This document shows, piece after piece, positions 8,790-17,062 of a stretch of 44,455 nt of DNA. Position 1 is the first letter of the stretch. Each line of letters starts with the position of its first letter. Where the stretch lies: assembly GCA_964637875.1 (NCBI GenBank), contig CAZWXK010000018.1:1-44455 (forward strand), in the 5' to 3' direction. Source of the DNA: UBA5972 sp964637875. GTDB taxonomy: Bacteria > Pseudomonadota > Alphaproteobacteria > Rhodobacterales > Rhodobacteraceae. A program made the position numbers and the translations under genes. The notes under the pieces are model-generated. The model was not told the DNA's origin. It saw only the letters and a program-made list of their open reading frames with translations, and made no database searches.

Positions 8790-9890
8790 ATGAAAGACAG
8801 GATTCTCGAAGAACTGAAAGGGGTCACTGCCCAGGGGCTCAGGGGGGATATCGTGACGCTCGGGCTGGTCTCGGATATTGTCGTGAACGACGGCAAGGTG
8901 ATCTTTTCGATCACGGTACCCGAGGGCTATGCCGGCGATCTTGCGCCCTTGCGCGAACAGGCCGAAAAAGTCGTTTCGGCAATCGAAGGCGTTGACAGCG
9001 TGCTGGTCGCGTTGACCGCCGAAAAGGCGGAACAGTTCGACCCGACACAACAGCCCCCCAAGCTGAGCCGCAAGAAAGAGCGCGCCCTCGGTCCCGACCT
9101 GCGGCCCAAGCCCGGCTCGATCCCCGGGGTAAAGACCATTCTGGCGGTGGCATCCGGCAAGGGGGGGGTCGGAAAATCGACCACCGCCGTCAACCTTGCG
9201 CTGGCGCTGCAGGGGCTGGGCATGAAGGTCGGCCTGCTGGATGCCGATGTCTATGGCCCCTCGATCCCGCGTCTTCTGGGGGTCAGCGACCGGCCCGAAA
9301 TCGTGGATGACCGGATCAAGCCCCTGCGGGCCCACGGCATGCAGGTCATGTCGATGGGCATGTTGATGGACGAGGAATCCCCGGTCATCTGGCGCGGCCC
9401 CATGGTGGTTTCGGCCCTGATGCAGCTTGTGCGCGAGGTTGACTGGGGCGACCTCGACGTCCTTGTGCTGGATATGCCGCCCGGCACCGGCGACACCCAG
9501 CTGACGATGGCCCAGCAGGTGCCGCTGACGGGCGCAGTCATCGTTTCCACCCCCCAGGATCTGGCGCTGATCGACGCGCGCAAGGGGCTGAAAATGTTCA
9601 AGAATGTCGATGTGCCGATCTTCGGCATTGTCGAAAACATGAGCACGTTCATCTGCCCCCATTGCGGCGAGAGCTCGGACATATTCGGCCATGGCGGGGC
9701 CGAGGACGAATCCCACAAACTGCAGGTTCCGTTCCTTGGGGCCATACCGCTGCACATGGATATTCGCGAGCATTCCGATGCGGGAACGCCCGTCGTGGTC
9801 TCGCAACCCGATGGGCCGCATGCAGCCATCTACAGCAGGATTGCCCTCAAGGTTGCCGCACAGCTGATTCCCGAAGAAGCCGAAGATTGA
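8790..9890 (+). CDS. apbC: Mrp/ApbC-type P-loop ATPase, iron-sulfur carrier
   Basis: It has 366 residues. Residues 1-85 form a MIP18/DUF59-like domain and the rest a MinD-like ATPase with the deviant Walker A GKGGVGKST, MPPGTGDTQLT, and the C-terminal CPHC motif (FICPHCGES) that binds a bridging [4Fe-4S] cluster. Proteins of this family carry or insert Fe-S clusters. Standing between the cbb and dsr regions, it may serve the Fe-S-rich Dsr proteins, but it is also a general housekeeping gene. The start is ATG at 8790; upstream are a possible TATAAT at 8735-8740 and only a weak ribosome site. Confidence 0.93.
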   Translation: MKDRILEELKGVTAQGLRGDIVTLGLVSDIVVNDGKVIFSITVPEGYAGDLAPLREQAEKVVSAIEGVDSVLVALTAEKAEQFDPTQQPPKLSRKKERALGPDLRPKPGSIPGVKTILAVASGKGGVGKSTTAVNLALALQGLGMKVGLLDADVYGPSIPRLLGVSDRPEIVDDRIKPLRAHGMQVMSMGMLMDEESPVIWRGPMVVSALMQLVREVDWGDLDVLVLDMPPGTGDTQLTMAQQVPLTGAVIVSTPQDLALIDARKGLKMFKNVDVPIFGIVENMSTFICPHCGESSDIFGHGGAEDESHKLQVPFLGAIPLHMDIREHSDAGTPVVVSQPDGPHAAIYSRIALKVAAQLIPEEAED

Positions 9891-9922
9891 GTGCCCCACG
9901 GGCAGATCCGCAAGACGACAAA

Positions 9923-9960
9923 AGGGAAAGGGCGGCGATCCCGGTCGCCGCCCTTTCCCT
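9923..9960. terminator. Hairpin terminator between convergent apbC and yeeE
   Basis: A perfect 16-bp stem (9923-9938 with 9945-9960) closes a six-base loop TCCCGG. apbC ends 33 bases upstream on plus and the yeeE stop lies 32 bases downstream on minus, so it probably stops transcription from both sides. The T-runs after the stem are short on either strand. Confidence 0.8.
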
Positions 9961-9991
9961 GTTCCCGACCGGGCGATCCCTGGGTAATCGC

Positions 9992-11086
9992 TCAGGCAAC
10001 GGCCTCCATGATCTTCATTCCCAGCATTCCGCCGATGATGATCGAAACCAGCGCGATCACCGAGCCGAGGGCAAGGGTCGACATGCCGGTAATGCCCTGC
10101 CCCACGGTACAGCCCAGCGCGATGACGCCACCGGTCCCCATCAGCACCGCACCGAAAAGGTTGCGCACGGTATCGGGAACCCCGTTGAATGTCGCCAGAT
10201 TGAATCTCCGATGTACAAGCGCGCCCAGAAACGCCCCGAGAATGGCGCCGAAGGTCGTCACGACTGCAAAGCTTGGATAGGCAAAGGCAGTCGAGTTCAT
10301 CACATAGAACAGCGTATCCCCCGATGGCCGCACATAGGTCAGTGAGATCAGCTGAACCGGAACATCGGCGAATTCATCCTGTGCCAGTCCGGTCAGCAGC
10401 CACCCCGCCGTTACGGTCAGGCCGATGCCGAACCCGGCCACGATGTTGCGGCCCGACTTGCGGAACTCGGGCGACTTGAAACAATAGATCGCGATTCCAC
10501 CGGCAAGGACCAGCGCCACCAGCAGGTTTGCCGTGCCCGGCGCTATACCGGTCAGGCGTGAAAGAAAGGCGTCCATCCCCTGGGTTTCCATGCCCAGCTG
10601 GGTAAGGTCCACGGCGACAGACCCGAAGATCAGCAACCGCAGCGGCCCCAGAAGGCCGCGAATCGTTGCATAGGCCGCCAGCCCGGCGACCACGATGATC
10701 AACAGCGAGCGCAGATCTCCTCCGCCGGCCCGCACGAGGTTCCGGCTCATGCAGCCGCCGGCAAAGACCATGCCGATGCCGAACATCAGCCCGCCGACGA
10801 TATTGCCAAGCCATCCGAAAGAAGGACTCAGGTACATGGCGTCTGCCGGATTGATCGCCCCCAGGCGGCTGAGCACCAGAACCCCGGCAACGGCCGTGCC
10901 GGTGGCCAGCATCCAGGCCCGAAAACGATTGAAATTGCCAAAGGACATGAAATCGGAAATCGAGCCCATGGCGCAGAAATTCGTGCGAAACACGATATAG
11001 CCAAAGACCATCCCGATCAGCAGACCGCCCCAGCCGATATAAAAGGCCGGTGCGGCGGTGACGGCCTCTCTCCAAGCATCCAACAT
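9992..11086 (-). CDS. YeeE/YedE-family membrane protein, probable sulfur-compound transporter
   Basis: It has 364 residues with about nine or ten hydrophobic segments. The conserved cysteine motifs of the family are present: RTNFCAMGSI, FAGGCMSRNLVRAG and ALGCTVGQGITG. Family members take up thiosulfate (TsuA) or are linked to sulfur transport (PmpA/PmpB); which compound is moved here is unknown. The start MLDAWREAV at 11086 is preferred because AAGGGGGA precedes it; a longer N-terminal extension is open but unlike the family. It lies in a sulfur module with an ArsR repressor and dsrE2-tusA. Confidence 0.9.
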   Translation of the reverse strand: MLDAWREAVTAAPAFYIGWGGLLIGMVFGYIVFRTNFCAMGSISDFMSFGNFNRFRAWMLATGTAVAGVLVLSRLGAINPADAMYLSPSFGWLGNIVGGLMFGIGMVFAGGCMSRNLVRAGGGDLRSLLIIVVAGLAAYATIRGLLGPLRLLIFGSVAVDLTQLGMETQGMDAFLSRLTGIAPGTANLLVALVLAGGIAIYCFKSPEFRKSGRNIVAGFGIGLTVTAGWLLTGLAQDEFADVPVQLISLTYVRPSGDTLFYVMNSTAFAYPSFAVVTTFGAILGAFLGALVHRRFNLATFNGVPDTVRNLFGAVLMGTGGVIALGCTVGQGITGMSTLALGSVIALVSIIIGGMLGMKIMEAVA

Positions 11087-11281
11087 GTGAATCCCCCTTG
11101 TTCTGAGCCCGGAGCTTGTCCCACCCCGTGACGATTTTCTACCCTGCGATGAAACATCTTCACACATCAGCATATTATATTGCGTTCGGCATGGCTACCT
11201 CGTTTTCGCCATCCAAAGGCAAATACCCGCCTTTCCCGCCCATTTTCGAGCGGGTCATGAAACGACAGGATGTAAGGAGGA
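11087..11281 (-). promoter_or_regulatory. yeeE upstream region with a possible -10
   Basis: This 195-base region separates the ArsR gene from yeeE, both on minus. On the minus strand 11174-11179 reads TATAAT and could be a -10 for yeeE, but no convincing -35 is seen, which would fit a regulated promoter. Two weak stem-loops (AAAGGC/GCCTTT at 11215-11234 and CCCGC/GCGGG at 11235-11254) lie directly behind the ArsR stop and may attenuate readthrough. Confidence 0.3.
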
Positions 11282-11599
11282 TCAGCTCTTGTCGTTACAG
11301 TATATTTCGTAGAGGGTGCCGATCAGGGTTTCGGCCTCTTCGCTGGCCAGGGAATAATAGACCGACTGCGCTTCGCGCCGCGTACTCACCAGGCGCTGCC
11401 CTCGCAGAATCGCAAGCTGTTGCGACAGGGCGGACTGGCTGAGGCCGACATGGCCCTGAAGCTGTTGAACGGATTTCTCACCGTCCAGCAGATTGCACAG
11501 AATCATCAGCCGCGACTGATTGGCCATGACCTTGAGCAATTCGCTGGCCTTCGAGGCGTTGTTCTTGAGTTCCGAGATATCCATGACCTTTTTATCCAT
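11282..11599 (-). CDS. ArsR-family repressor, probable persulfide sensor (SqrR/BigR-like)
   Basis: It has 105 residues and a winged helix typical of ArsR/SmtB, with recognition helix SQSALSQQLAILR. It contains exactly two cysteines, C35 (RLMILCNLL) and C101 (YEIYCNDKS). Their spacing of 66 residues is the same as C41-C107 of Rhodobacter capsulatus SqrR, where a tetrasulfide bridge releases DNA; BigR and YgaV share this pair. I infer that it senses sulfane sulfur and represses the adjacent genes. It is divergent from dsrE2-tusA and precedes yeeE. MDKK at 11599 is used as start; MDIS six residues on is possible. Confidence 0.9.
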   Translation of the reverse strand: MDKKVMDISELKNNASKASELLKVMANQSRLMILCNLLDGEKSVQQLQGHVGLSQSALSQQLAILRGQRLVSTRREAQSVYYSLASEEAETLIGTLYEIYCNDKS

Positions 11600-11818
11600 G
11601 AAACGCTGACCCCTGGCATGATATTATCCGAAAAACCGCCGGATTTCCCATAATTGACGCGCATAAACGCCATTTTGACACAAATTTGCAAGCCACCCGT
11701 TCACTTTCACGCGTTGACAAGCCGGCCTTCCTTGACCCGTTGTATCATTTTTAGTATTCAAGATTTCTAATAATTGAAAGTGTCAAAAGGCCTTTACAGC
11801 AGTCAGGAGGGAAAAGAC
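11600..11818. promoter_or_regulatory. Divergent ArsR / dsrE2 promoter region with dyads
   Basis: For dsrE2, TTGACC (11732-11737), a 17-base spacer and TATTCA (11755-11760) form a plausible sigma-70 promoter. The dyad TTCAA-N12-TTGAA (11757-11778) overlaps the -10 and the expected start site, where a repressor would act. On the other side, ATCCG-N9-CGGAT (11626-11644) sits about 27 bases before the ArsR start and could be its own operator. AGGAGG at 11805-11810 is the dsrE2 ribosome site. Operator assignments are inference. Confidence 0.5.
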
Positions 11819-12331
11819 ATGCTGGATAACGCTCAACAGGGAGACATGGAAAACGCCAAGAGCATGTCGATCATTGTTACGAAGGGCTCGCTCGACTGGG
11901 CATACCCGCCCTTCATCCTGGCAACGACGGCGGCGGCGATGGACATCAACGTGACGATGTTCTTTACCTTCTACGGGCTCGCTCTTCTCAAGAAGGACCT
12001 TGATCTCAAGGTCACGACCCTTGGCAACCCGGCGATGGAGATGCCCATGATGGGCATGCACATGTCCATGCCGAACATCGTTTCGGTCATTCCCGGCGTC
12101 GACCGGATGGCCACCACGATGATGAAGAACCTGATCAAGAAAAAAGGTGTTGCATCGATCCCCGAGCTGCGCGAAGCCGCCGTTGATCTGGATATTCGCA
12201 TCATCGCCTGCCAGATGACCCTGGACCTGTTTGAACTCAAGCAGGAAGACATGATCGATGGAATCGAGATTGGCGGCGCGGCAACCTACATGGAAACCGC
12301 CAGCAAATCCGACATCAACCTTTTCATCTGA
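11819..12331 (+). CDS. dsrE2: DsrE2-family sulfur-carrier protein
   Basis: It has 170 residues and belongs to the DsrE2 (DrsE_2) family, DsrE/F-like proteins found with TusA in sulfur oxidisers and thought to pass sulfane sulfur between rhodanese, TusA and the Dsr system. GSLDWAYPPFILATTAAAM and FFTFYGLALLKK are typical of the family and hydrophobic, so membrane contact is possible. The only cysteine is Cys131 in IIACQMT, the presumed sulfur-binding residue. The ATG at 11819 is chosen over an upstream TTG because AGGAGG stands at the right distance. tusA follows 46 bases later. Confidence 0.92.
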   Translation: MLDNAQQGDMENAKSMSIIVTKGSLDWAYPPFILATTAAAMDINVTMFFTFYGLALLKKDLDLKVTTLGNPAMEMPMMGMHMSMPNIVSVIPGVDRMATTMMKNLIKKKGVASIPELREAAVDLDIRIIACQMTLDLFELKQEDMIDGIEIGGAATYMETASKSDINLFI

Positions 12332-12377
12332 GCCGGGATCGCGGCTCCTACCGTTCAACAGCATAAGGGAAAGACGA

Positions 12378-12602
12378 ATGGCTGAACATGTACTGAACGC
12401 AGAAGGGCTGAATTGCCCGCTTCCGATTCTCAAGGCAAAGAAAGCCCTGAAATCGGTGCCCCAGGGCGAGATCCTGGTGGTGACCTCGACCGATCCGGGT
12501 TCGGTCGCCGACTTTGCTGCGTTCTGCAATCAGACGGGTAACGAATTGGTCAGCTCTTCGAGCGAGGGCAATGTCTACCGCTTTGAAATCAAGCGCGTCT
12601 GA
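12378..12602 (+). CDS. tusA: TusA sulfurtransferase
   Basis: A small sulfur carrier of 74 residues. The CPxP motif LNCPLPILKAKKAL begins the core helix, with Cys13 as the persulfide carrier. In rDsr organisms TusA receives sulfur from rhodanese/DsrE2 and delivers it to DsrEFH. The start MAEHVLNAEG at 12378 has AAGGGA upstream; longer frames are rejected because they run through dsrE2. It forms an operon with dsrE2 and is closed by a terminator. Confidence 0.95.
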   Translation: MAEHVLNAEGLNCPLPILKAKKALKSVPQGEILVVTSTDPGSVADFAAFCNQTGNELVSSSSEGNVYRFEIKRV

Positions 12603-12633
12603 CCGACCTCATCATCCCGAACAGACAGGAAAA

Positions 12634-12657
12634 CCCCCGCCCCGTGTGGCGGGGGTC
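12634..12657. terminator. Terminator between convergent tusA and dsrN
   Basis: A 9-bp stem ACCCCCGCC (12634-12642) and GGCGGGGGT (12649-12657) with loop CCGTGT is followed by CTTCATTTT on plus. On minus the stem is followed by TTTTCC. It separates tusA from the end of dsrN and can work in both directions. Confidence 0.8.
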
Positions 12658-12658
12658 T

Positions 12659-14035
12659 TCATTTTCGCGTCCCACCCCGTTTCCGGCGTCGAACGAAATC
12701 GACGAAATGCGCGACCCACCGATGTGACGGGCTGTTGCGCAGATGACAAAAACCGGCCACCAGATTGTGCAGGACCACCGCGTCATGGCGACCGTCGATT
12801 CCGGCCCCCCGCTGGATGGTCCGGCCATATTGCAGGCCTTCGGGCAGACCGGTAATGGCGGCATAGTGAAATTCATGGGCCTTGACGGTCTGTCCTTCGG
12901 GTTCCCAGGGATGGGATGGCGTCGTCGAAAACACCGCATATCCCCGCCCCTGAGGCCGGTCATGCATTTGCGCAATACCCGGCACGATTCCGACCATGGG
13001 CAGGACCTTTCCCCGCCATGAAAGGGATTCGCACAGATACATCAGGCCTCCACATTCGGCATAAGCAGGCATCCCGCCCAGAATTGCCGTGCGGATGGCG
13101 CGGCGCATGGCGTGGTTGCGCGACAACTCTGCCATCCTCATTTCGGGAAAGCCCCCGCCTATGAACAGGCCGTCAACGTCGGGAAGGCGCGCGTCGCGCA
13201 ACGTATCGAAAGGAACCAGGTCGGCACCGGCCCGGGCGAACGCCTCGAGATCGTCGGGATAATAGAATCCGAACGCGGTATCACGGGCAATGCCGATGCG
13301 CAGCTCTCTCTTGCCGGGCGTTCGACCGACCGGGACGTTTGCGCGCAAGGCAGGGGCCGCATCCGCCAATGAACACAATGCGTCAAGGTCGATCGAATCC
13401 TCCATGATGCTGGCAAATGTCGCGATCTTGCGATCGACATGACCCTCCTCGGCCGGCGTGGTCAGCCCGAGATGCCGCTCGCCGATTTCCAGATCGGGGT
13501 TGCGCCACACGGCCCCGAGAACCGGCAGGTCCGTATAGGCCTCGACAGCGGCGCGCAGCTTGCTTTCGTGGCGTGGGCCGCCGACCTTGTTCAGGATCAC
13601 GCCCGCGACATGGACCGTATCGTCAAAACCAACATACCCCTGCAGGAGGGGCGCAATTCCGCGGGTCATGCCCCCGGTGTCAACGACCAGAACGACCGGT
13701 GCGGACAGCAGCCTGGCCAATGCAGCGTTCGAGTCCGCGCCCCGCAGATCAACCCCGTCATACAGCCCCTTGTTGGCCTCGATCAGTGAAATGTCCGCCC
13801 CGCGCGCGCGACTGACATGAAGTGTCACCAGTTCGTCCGCTGTCATGGTGTTGAAATCGAGGTTATAGCAAGGCCGCCCGCTTGCGGCGGCCAGCCACAT
13901 TGGGTCGATATAATCGGGCCCTTTCTTGAAGGCCTGCACCTTGCGCCCCCGCAACGCCAGCGCCCTGGCCAGCCCGGTCGAGACGACGGTCTTGCCTGAC
14001 GATTTATGCGCGGCGGCGATCAGGAAGCGGGACAT
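12659..14035 (-). CDS. dsrN: DsrN, siroheme amidase (CbiA/CobB-like)
   Basis: A glutamine-dependent amidotransferase like cobyrinic acid a,c-diamide synthase; in rDsr and sulfate reducers it amidates siroheme to siroamide for DsrAB. It has 458 residues from MSRFLIAAAHKSSGKTVVS. The N-terminal ATP-binding domain has HKSSGKT and KKGPDYIDP; the C-terminal class I glutaminase domain has IGGGFPEM and the nucleophile in AECGGLMYL, with HEFHY near the end. The start overlaps the preceding TrpD2-like gene by 32 bases. Its place at the operon end matches Allochromatium vinosum, apart from that extra gene. Confidence 0.93.
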   Translation of the reverse strand: MSRFLIAAAHKSSGKTVVSTGLARALALRGRKVQAFKKGPDYIDPMWLAAASGRPCYNLDFNTMTADELVTLHVSRARGADISLIEANKGLYDGVDLRGADSNAALARLLSAPVVLVVDTGGMTRGIAPLLQGYVGFDDTVHVAGVILNKVGGPRHESKLRAAVEAYTDLPVLGAVWRNPDLEIGERHLGLTTPAEEGHVDRKIATFASIMEDSIDLDALCSLADAAPALRANVPVGRTPGKRELRIGIARDTAFGFYYPDDLEAFARAGADLVPFDTLRDARLPDVDGLFIGGGFPEMRMAELSRNHAMRRAIRTAILGGMPAYAECGGLMYLCESLSWRGKVLPMVGIVPGIAQMHDRPQGRGYAVFSTTPSHPWEPEGQTVKAHEFHYAAITGLPEGLQYGRTIQRGAGIDGRHDAVVLHNLVAGFCHLRNSPSHRWVAHFVDFVRRRKRGGTRK

Positions 14036-15047
14036 CGCCACCCCCACTCAGCGGCAACAGGCTCCGATCCCGTTCGCGCCACAGCTGTTGTGCCTGCGCC
14101 TGCGCGTCGTCAATCGTTTCCGCCTTTCCCATGGTTTTCAGGGTGATCGCGATGGTTCCGGTGATCGATGCTTCGGCATAGGGGTTGTCGGCCTTGCCGC
14201 GCCACATTTCCACCAGATCTGCGACCCGCATGTTTTCGTCCGCCTCCTGGTGGGGATCGGGCAGCAGGGCCGGCCAGGTTTCGACGACGGGATCGCTGTC
14301 GCCGGATGTGATCCACACCACGGTCGGCTTGTTCGGACGGCGCTCGATCTCGCCGCCCTCGCCGCGAAAAACCGCCATGCGCGGCTGGCCGAGAATACGC
14401 GCCGCGCCTGCGTGAATATCCATGAAACCACGGTGGAAAATACCTTGCATCATGGTCGGCGCCGTGAACGGATTCAGCATTCGGGCAAATGAATGCACAG
14501 GCGATCGAAGACCCAGGATCGGGCGCAACTCGATCAGGTGGCTGAGGCCGGGGCTGAGCACGGCCAGGGGCACATAGGCAAAGTTCCGCCTGGCAATCTG
14601 GTCGGCCGCCTGTTGCAGGCTGGCAGCCGCGGGAAAGCCCAGTCGGGCCAGAACCTCGCTGGTATAGAGGCGCCCGGGCGTATGCCCTTCGGCGCCATGC
14701 ATGAATACCTTGTAACCGGCGCCGGCCATGGCCAGAACCGACAGGACAAACCACGGCAGCTGGATCCGCTTGCCCGCATAGGAGGACCAGTCCAGATCGA
14801 CCTCGGGTATCGTGGCGGGCAGATCGAATGTTGCCCGCGCGCCCAGGGTAAAGCCGGCAATTTCCTCGGGGGCCTCCTCCTTGAGGCGCAACAGCATCAG
14901 GAATGCACCAATCTGCTCGGGCAGGGCCTCGTCGCGCAGGATCATCGCCATCGCTTCGCGCGATTCCTCGAGGGTAAGATGGCGTTGCTTGGTTTTCCCA
15001 CGCCCCAGAATGGCAACAAAGCGCGCAAAGGGATGTGTTTCCCGCAT
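14004..15047 (-). CDS. TrpD2/YbiB-like phosphoribosyltransferase-fold protein inside the dsr operon
   Basis: About 346 residues of the glycosyltransferase family 3 fold (anthranilate phosphoribosyltransferase relatives). The N-terminal helical domain has GRGKTKQRHLTLEESREAM and GAFLMLLRLKEEAPEEIAGF, and the alpha/beta domain has KVFMHGAEGHTPGRLYTSE and ELRPILGLRSPVHSFARMLN. YbiB-type proteins lack TrpD activity and bind nucleic acids in E. coli. Why one stands between dsrP and dsrN is unknown. MRETHPFARF at 15047 fits the family; a GTG at 15092, overlapping the dsrP stop as GTGA, is the alternative start. It overlaps dsrN by 32 bases. Confidence 0.85.
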   Translation of the reverse strand: MRETHPFARFVAILGRGKTKQRHLTLEESREAMAMILRDEALPEQIGAFLMLLRLKEEAPEEIAGFTLGARATFDLPATIPEVDLDWSSYAGKRIQLPWFVLSVLAMAGAGYKVFMHGAEGHTPGRLYTSEVLARLGFPAAASLQQAADQIARRNFAYVPLAVLSPGLSHLIELRPILGLRSPVHSFARMLNPFTAPTMMQGIFHRGFMDIHAGAARILGQPRMAVFRGEGGEIERRPNKPTVVWITSGDSDPVVETWPALLPDPHQEADENMRVADLVEMWRGKADNPYAEASITGTIAITLKTMGKAETIDDAQAQAQQLWRERDRSLLPLSGGGDVPLPDRRRA

Positions 15048-15088
15048 GGCATCCGACTCCGCATGGCGGGCGTCAGAGACGCCCGGTT

Positions 15089-16288
15089 TCACATCTGGCC
15101 TACATTGGCATCCGAAAGGTTCGTCGGCAAGATGCGCAACACCTTCATGCCCACCCCGGTGATTGCCAGGGCCAGCGCAACCCCGCCCATGCCCAGCAGA
15201 AATTCCGGCCAGCTGGGCGTATAGCTGTTCACCACGCCGTCAAAGAAGCTGCTCGACGCGGTGAACCCCGGAAAGATGTTCAGCGGATAGGCCTGGCCAC
15301 CGATCACGATCACATAGACCTGCGCAAAACCGCCCAGGATGACCAGGATGGAGGCCACGATGGTCGAGGCGGGCTTTTTCCCACCCGTGGGATGAAAAAC
15401 CAGCGCCAGGGGGATCAGCCCGCCGATCAGCACCTGCCCGACCCAGAACAGGGTCGTGTAGATCCCGCCGTCGAACAGGATGAACCGCTCGATCCCGCCA
15501 TTGCGCGCCCAGTAACCGCTGGTGAGATGCTGGATCGCGGTAAAATACAGAACGAGGCCCACGAATATGCCCAGCAACCGTCCCAGCCTGTTCAGCAGTT
15601 TGGTGCCAAAGGGCCGCCCGGTGACCCTGGTCGTGAAGGTCACCACCAGAATGAACACCGCAAGACCGAATGCAAAGGACATCACGATGAACAACGGCGC
15701 CATGATCGCCGATTCATAGGCTGCGCGCGCCACCAGCCAACCAAAGATCGACCCTGTGCCCGTAGTCAGCGCCAGACGCCAGACAAAGGCGACAAAACCA
15801 GCGGTCTTGACCACCTTTGCAGGCATGGATCGCGCCATCTGGGTATACAGATAGATACCGACGATCACGAAGAACCCGTTATAGAGATAGATATTCCAGG
15901 CGAAGATCGACTTGAAGTTATAGGTCGTCATGGCAATGATCAGCCGATCCGGCCGACCGAGGTCAAGCACCAGAACCGCCAGACCGCCGGCCAGCAGCGC
16001 CATGGCCAGCAATGCCGAAAGGCGCGAAAGCGGCTTGTAGGGGGTCTTGCCGAACACGCTGGCGATCGAGGCAACGTTGAGCGCCCCCGATGCCGCAACG
16101 ATCAGGAAGATGGCAAATACATGTGGCAGGCCCCAGACGATCTGGTTGGTCATGCCGGTAACGATGTGACCGTATTCCTCCATGTACAGGACGGCCCCCG
16201 CCGCACCCAGGAGGAAAACCCCGAGAAGGGCGGCCGTCTGCAGGATGGCCCGGTTGGCCTGGATTTCGCGATAGATCATGCGTTCCAT
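15089..16288 (-). CDS. dsrP: DsrP, NrfD-type integral membrane subunit
   Basis: It has 399 residues with about ten transmembrane segments. It is the quinone-interacting NrfD/PsrC-family membrane subunit of DsrMKJOP, which exchanges electrons between the periplasm, the quinone pool and the cytoplasmic DsrK/DsrC. Conserved-looking segments include NYFKS-like TTYNFKSIFAWNIYLYNGF and QVYVIVIGGQAYPLN. AAGGGGG precedes the ATG at 16288. It lies 12 bases after dsrO. Confidence 0.95.
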   Translation of the reverse strand: MERMIYREIQANRAILQTAALLGVFLLGAAGAVLYMEEYGHIVTGMTNQIVWGLPHVFAIFLIVAASGALNVASIASVFGKTPYKPLSRLSALLAMALLAGGLAVLVLDLGRPDRLIIAMTTYNFKSIFAWNIYLYNGFFVIVGIYLYTQMARSMPAKVVKTAGFVAFVWRLALTTGTGSIFGWLVARAAYESAIMAPLFIVMSFAFGLAVFILVVTFTTRVTGRPFGTKLLNRLGRLLGIFVGLVLYFTAIQHLTSGYWARNGGIERFILFDGGIYTTLFWVGQVLIGGLIPLALVFHPTGGKKPASTIVASILVILGGFAQVYVIVIGGQAYPLNIFPGFTASSSFFDGVVNSYTPSWPEFLLGMGGVALALAITGVGMKVLRILPTNLSDANVGQM

Positions 16289-16300
16289 GTCGTGACCCCC

Positions 16301-17062
16301 TTACAGGTTGCTGTAGCGCACGCCCGGGTTCAAACCCAGATCGTCACGCAGCGCGGTCGAGGGATATTGGGCCAGCGCCTTGGAAATCTCGCTTTCGGGA
16401 TCCATGAGGTCGCCGAAAATGATGGCGCCATGGCCGGTCGCGTTGCATGCCTCGACACAGGCCGGGATGCGCCCGGTATCGACGCGATGCACGCACAAGG
16501 TACAGCTTTCGACCGTGCCCTTGCCGCGCGGGGCCCAGGTTTTCTGTTCATCAACGATGTTTTCGTGAACGAACGAGCGCGCCTTGTAAGGGCAGGCCAT
16601 CATGCAATAGCGACAGCCGATGCAGATGTGCTTGTCCACCAGCACGATTCCATCAACGCGCTTGAAGGATGCACCGGTCGGGCACACATCCACGCAAGGG
16701 GGCTCTTCGCAGTGCTGACACATGGTCACAAGGTTTTCCTCGCGCCCGGTCTCGTTGTCAGTCAGCGTTACCTTGCGGATCCACTGGGCATCGGTTTCCA
16801 TGTTGACCGGCAGTTTCCAACCGTTCTCCTCGGAGCAGGCGGTGACGCATGCCGTGCAGTCCTTGACGCATTTGTTGACATCGATCAGAAGGCCCCATCG
16901 TTTGTCGGGGTCCGCCTTGGCCCTGGCCTCGGAACCGCCAAAGGCCATCAGGGTGACGCCAGGGGCGAGCGTGATGGTTGCCAGCGCCGCACCTGCCCTT
17001 AGAAAATCGCGCCGATCCATTTCCGAGGGCTTCTTGCTGAATTTGAGCGCCGGCAGTTTCAT
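16301..17062 (-). CDS. dsrO: DsrO, periplasmic iron-sulfur protein
   Basis: It has 253 residues. The N-terminus carries a twin-arginine signal (DRRDFLRAGAALATITLAPG), so it is exported folded. Four cysteine clusters of the PsrB/NrfC type follow: CVKDCTACVTAC, CQHCEEPPCVDVCP, CIGCRYCMMACP and CTLCVHRVDTG with CVEAC. It relays electrons between the cytochrome DsrJ and membrane subunit DsrP. The start overlaps the dsrJ stop in an ATGA junction. Confidence 0.96.
   Translation of the reverse strand: MKLPALKFSKKPSEMDRRDFLRAGAALATITLAPGVTLMAFGGSEARAKADPDKRWGLLIDVNKCVKDCTACVTACSEENGWKLPVNMETDAQWIRKVTLTDNETGREENLVTMCQHCEEPPCVDVCPTGASFKRVDGIVLVDKHICIGCRYCMMACPYKARSFVHENIVDEQKTWAPRGKGTVESCTLCVHRVDTGRIPACVEACNATGHGAIIFGDLMDPESEISKALAQYPSTALRDDLGLNPGVRYSNL

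Noticed and set aside
15048..15092. N-terminal extension of the TrpD2-like gene from GTG at 15092
   Set aside because: Family resemblance begins at the Met at 15047; the overlap GTGA with dsrP is attractive, so it is kept as an alternative in the entry.
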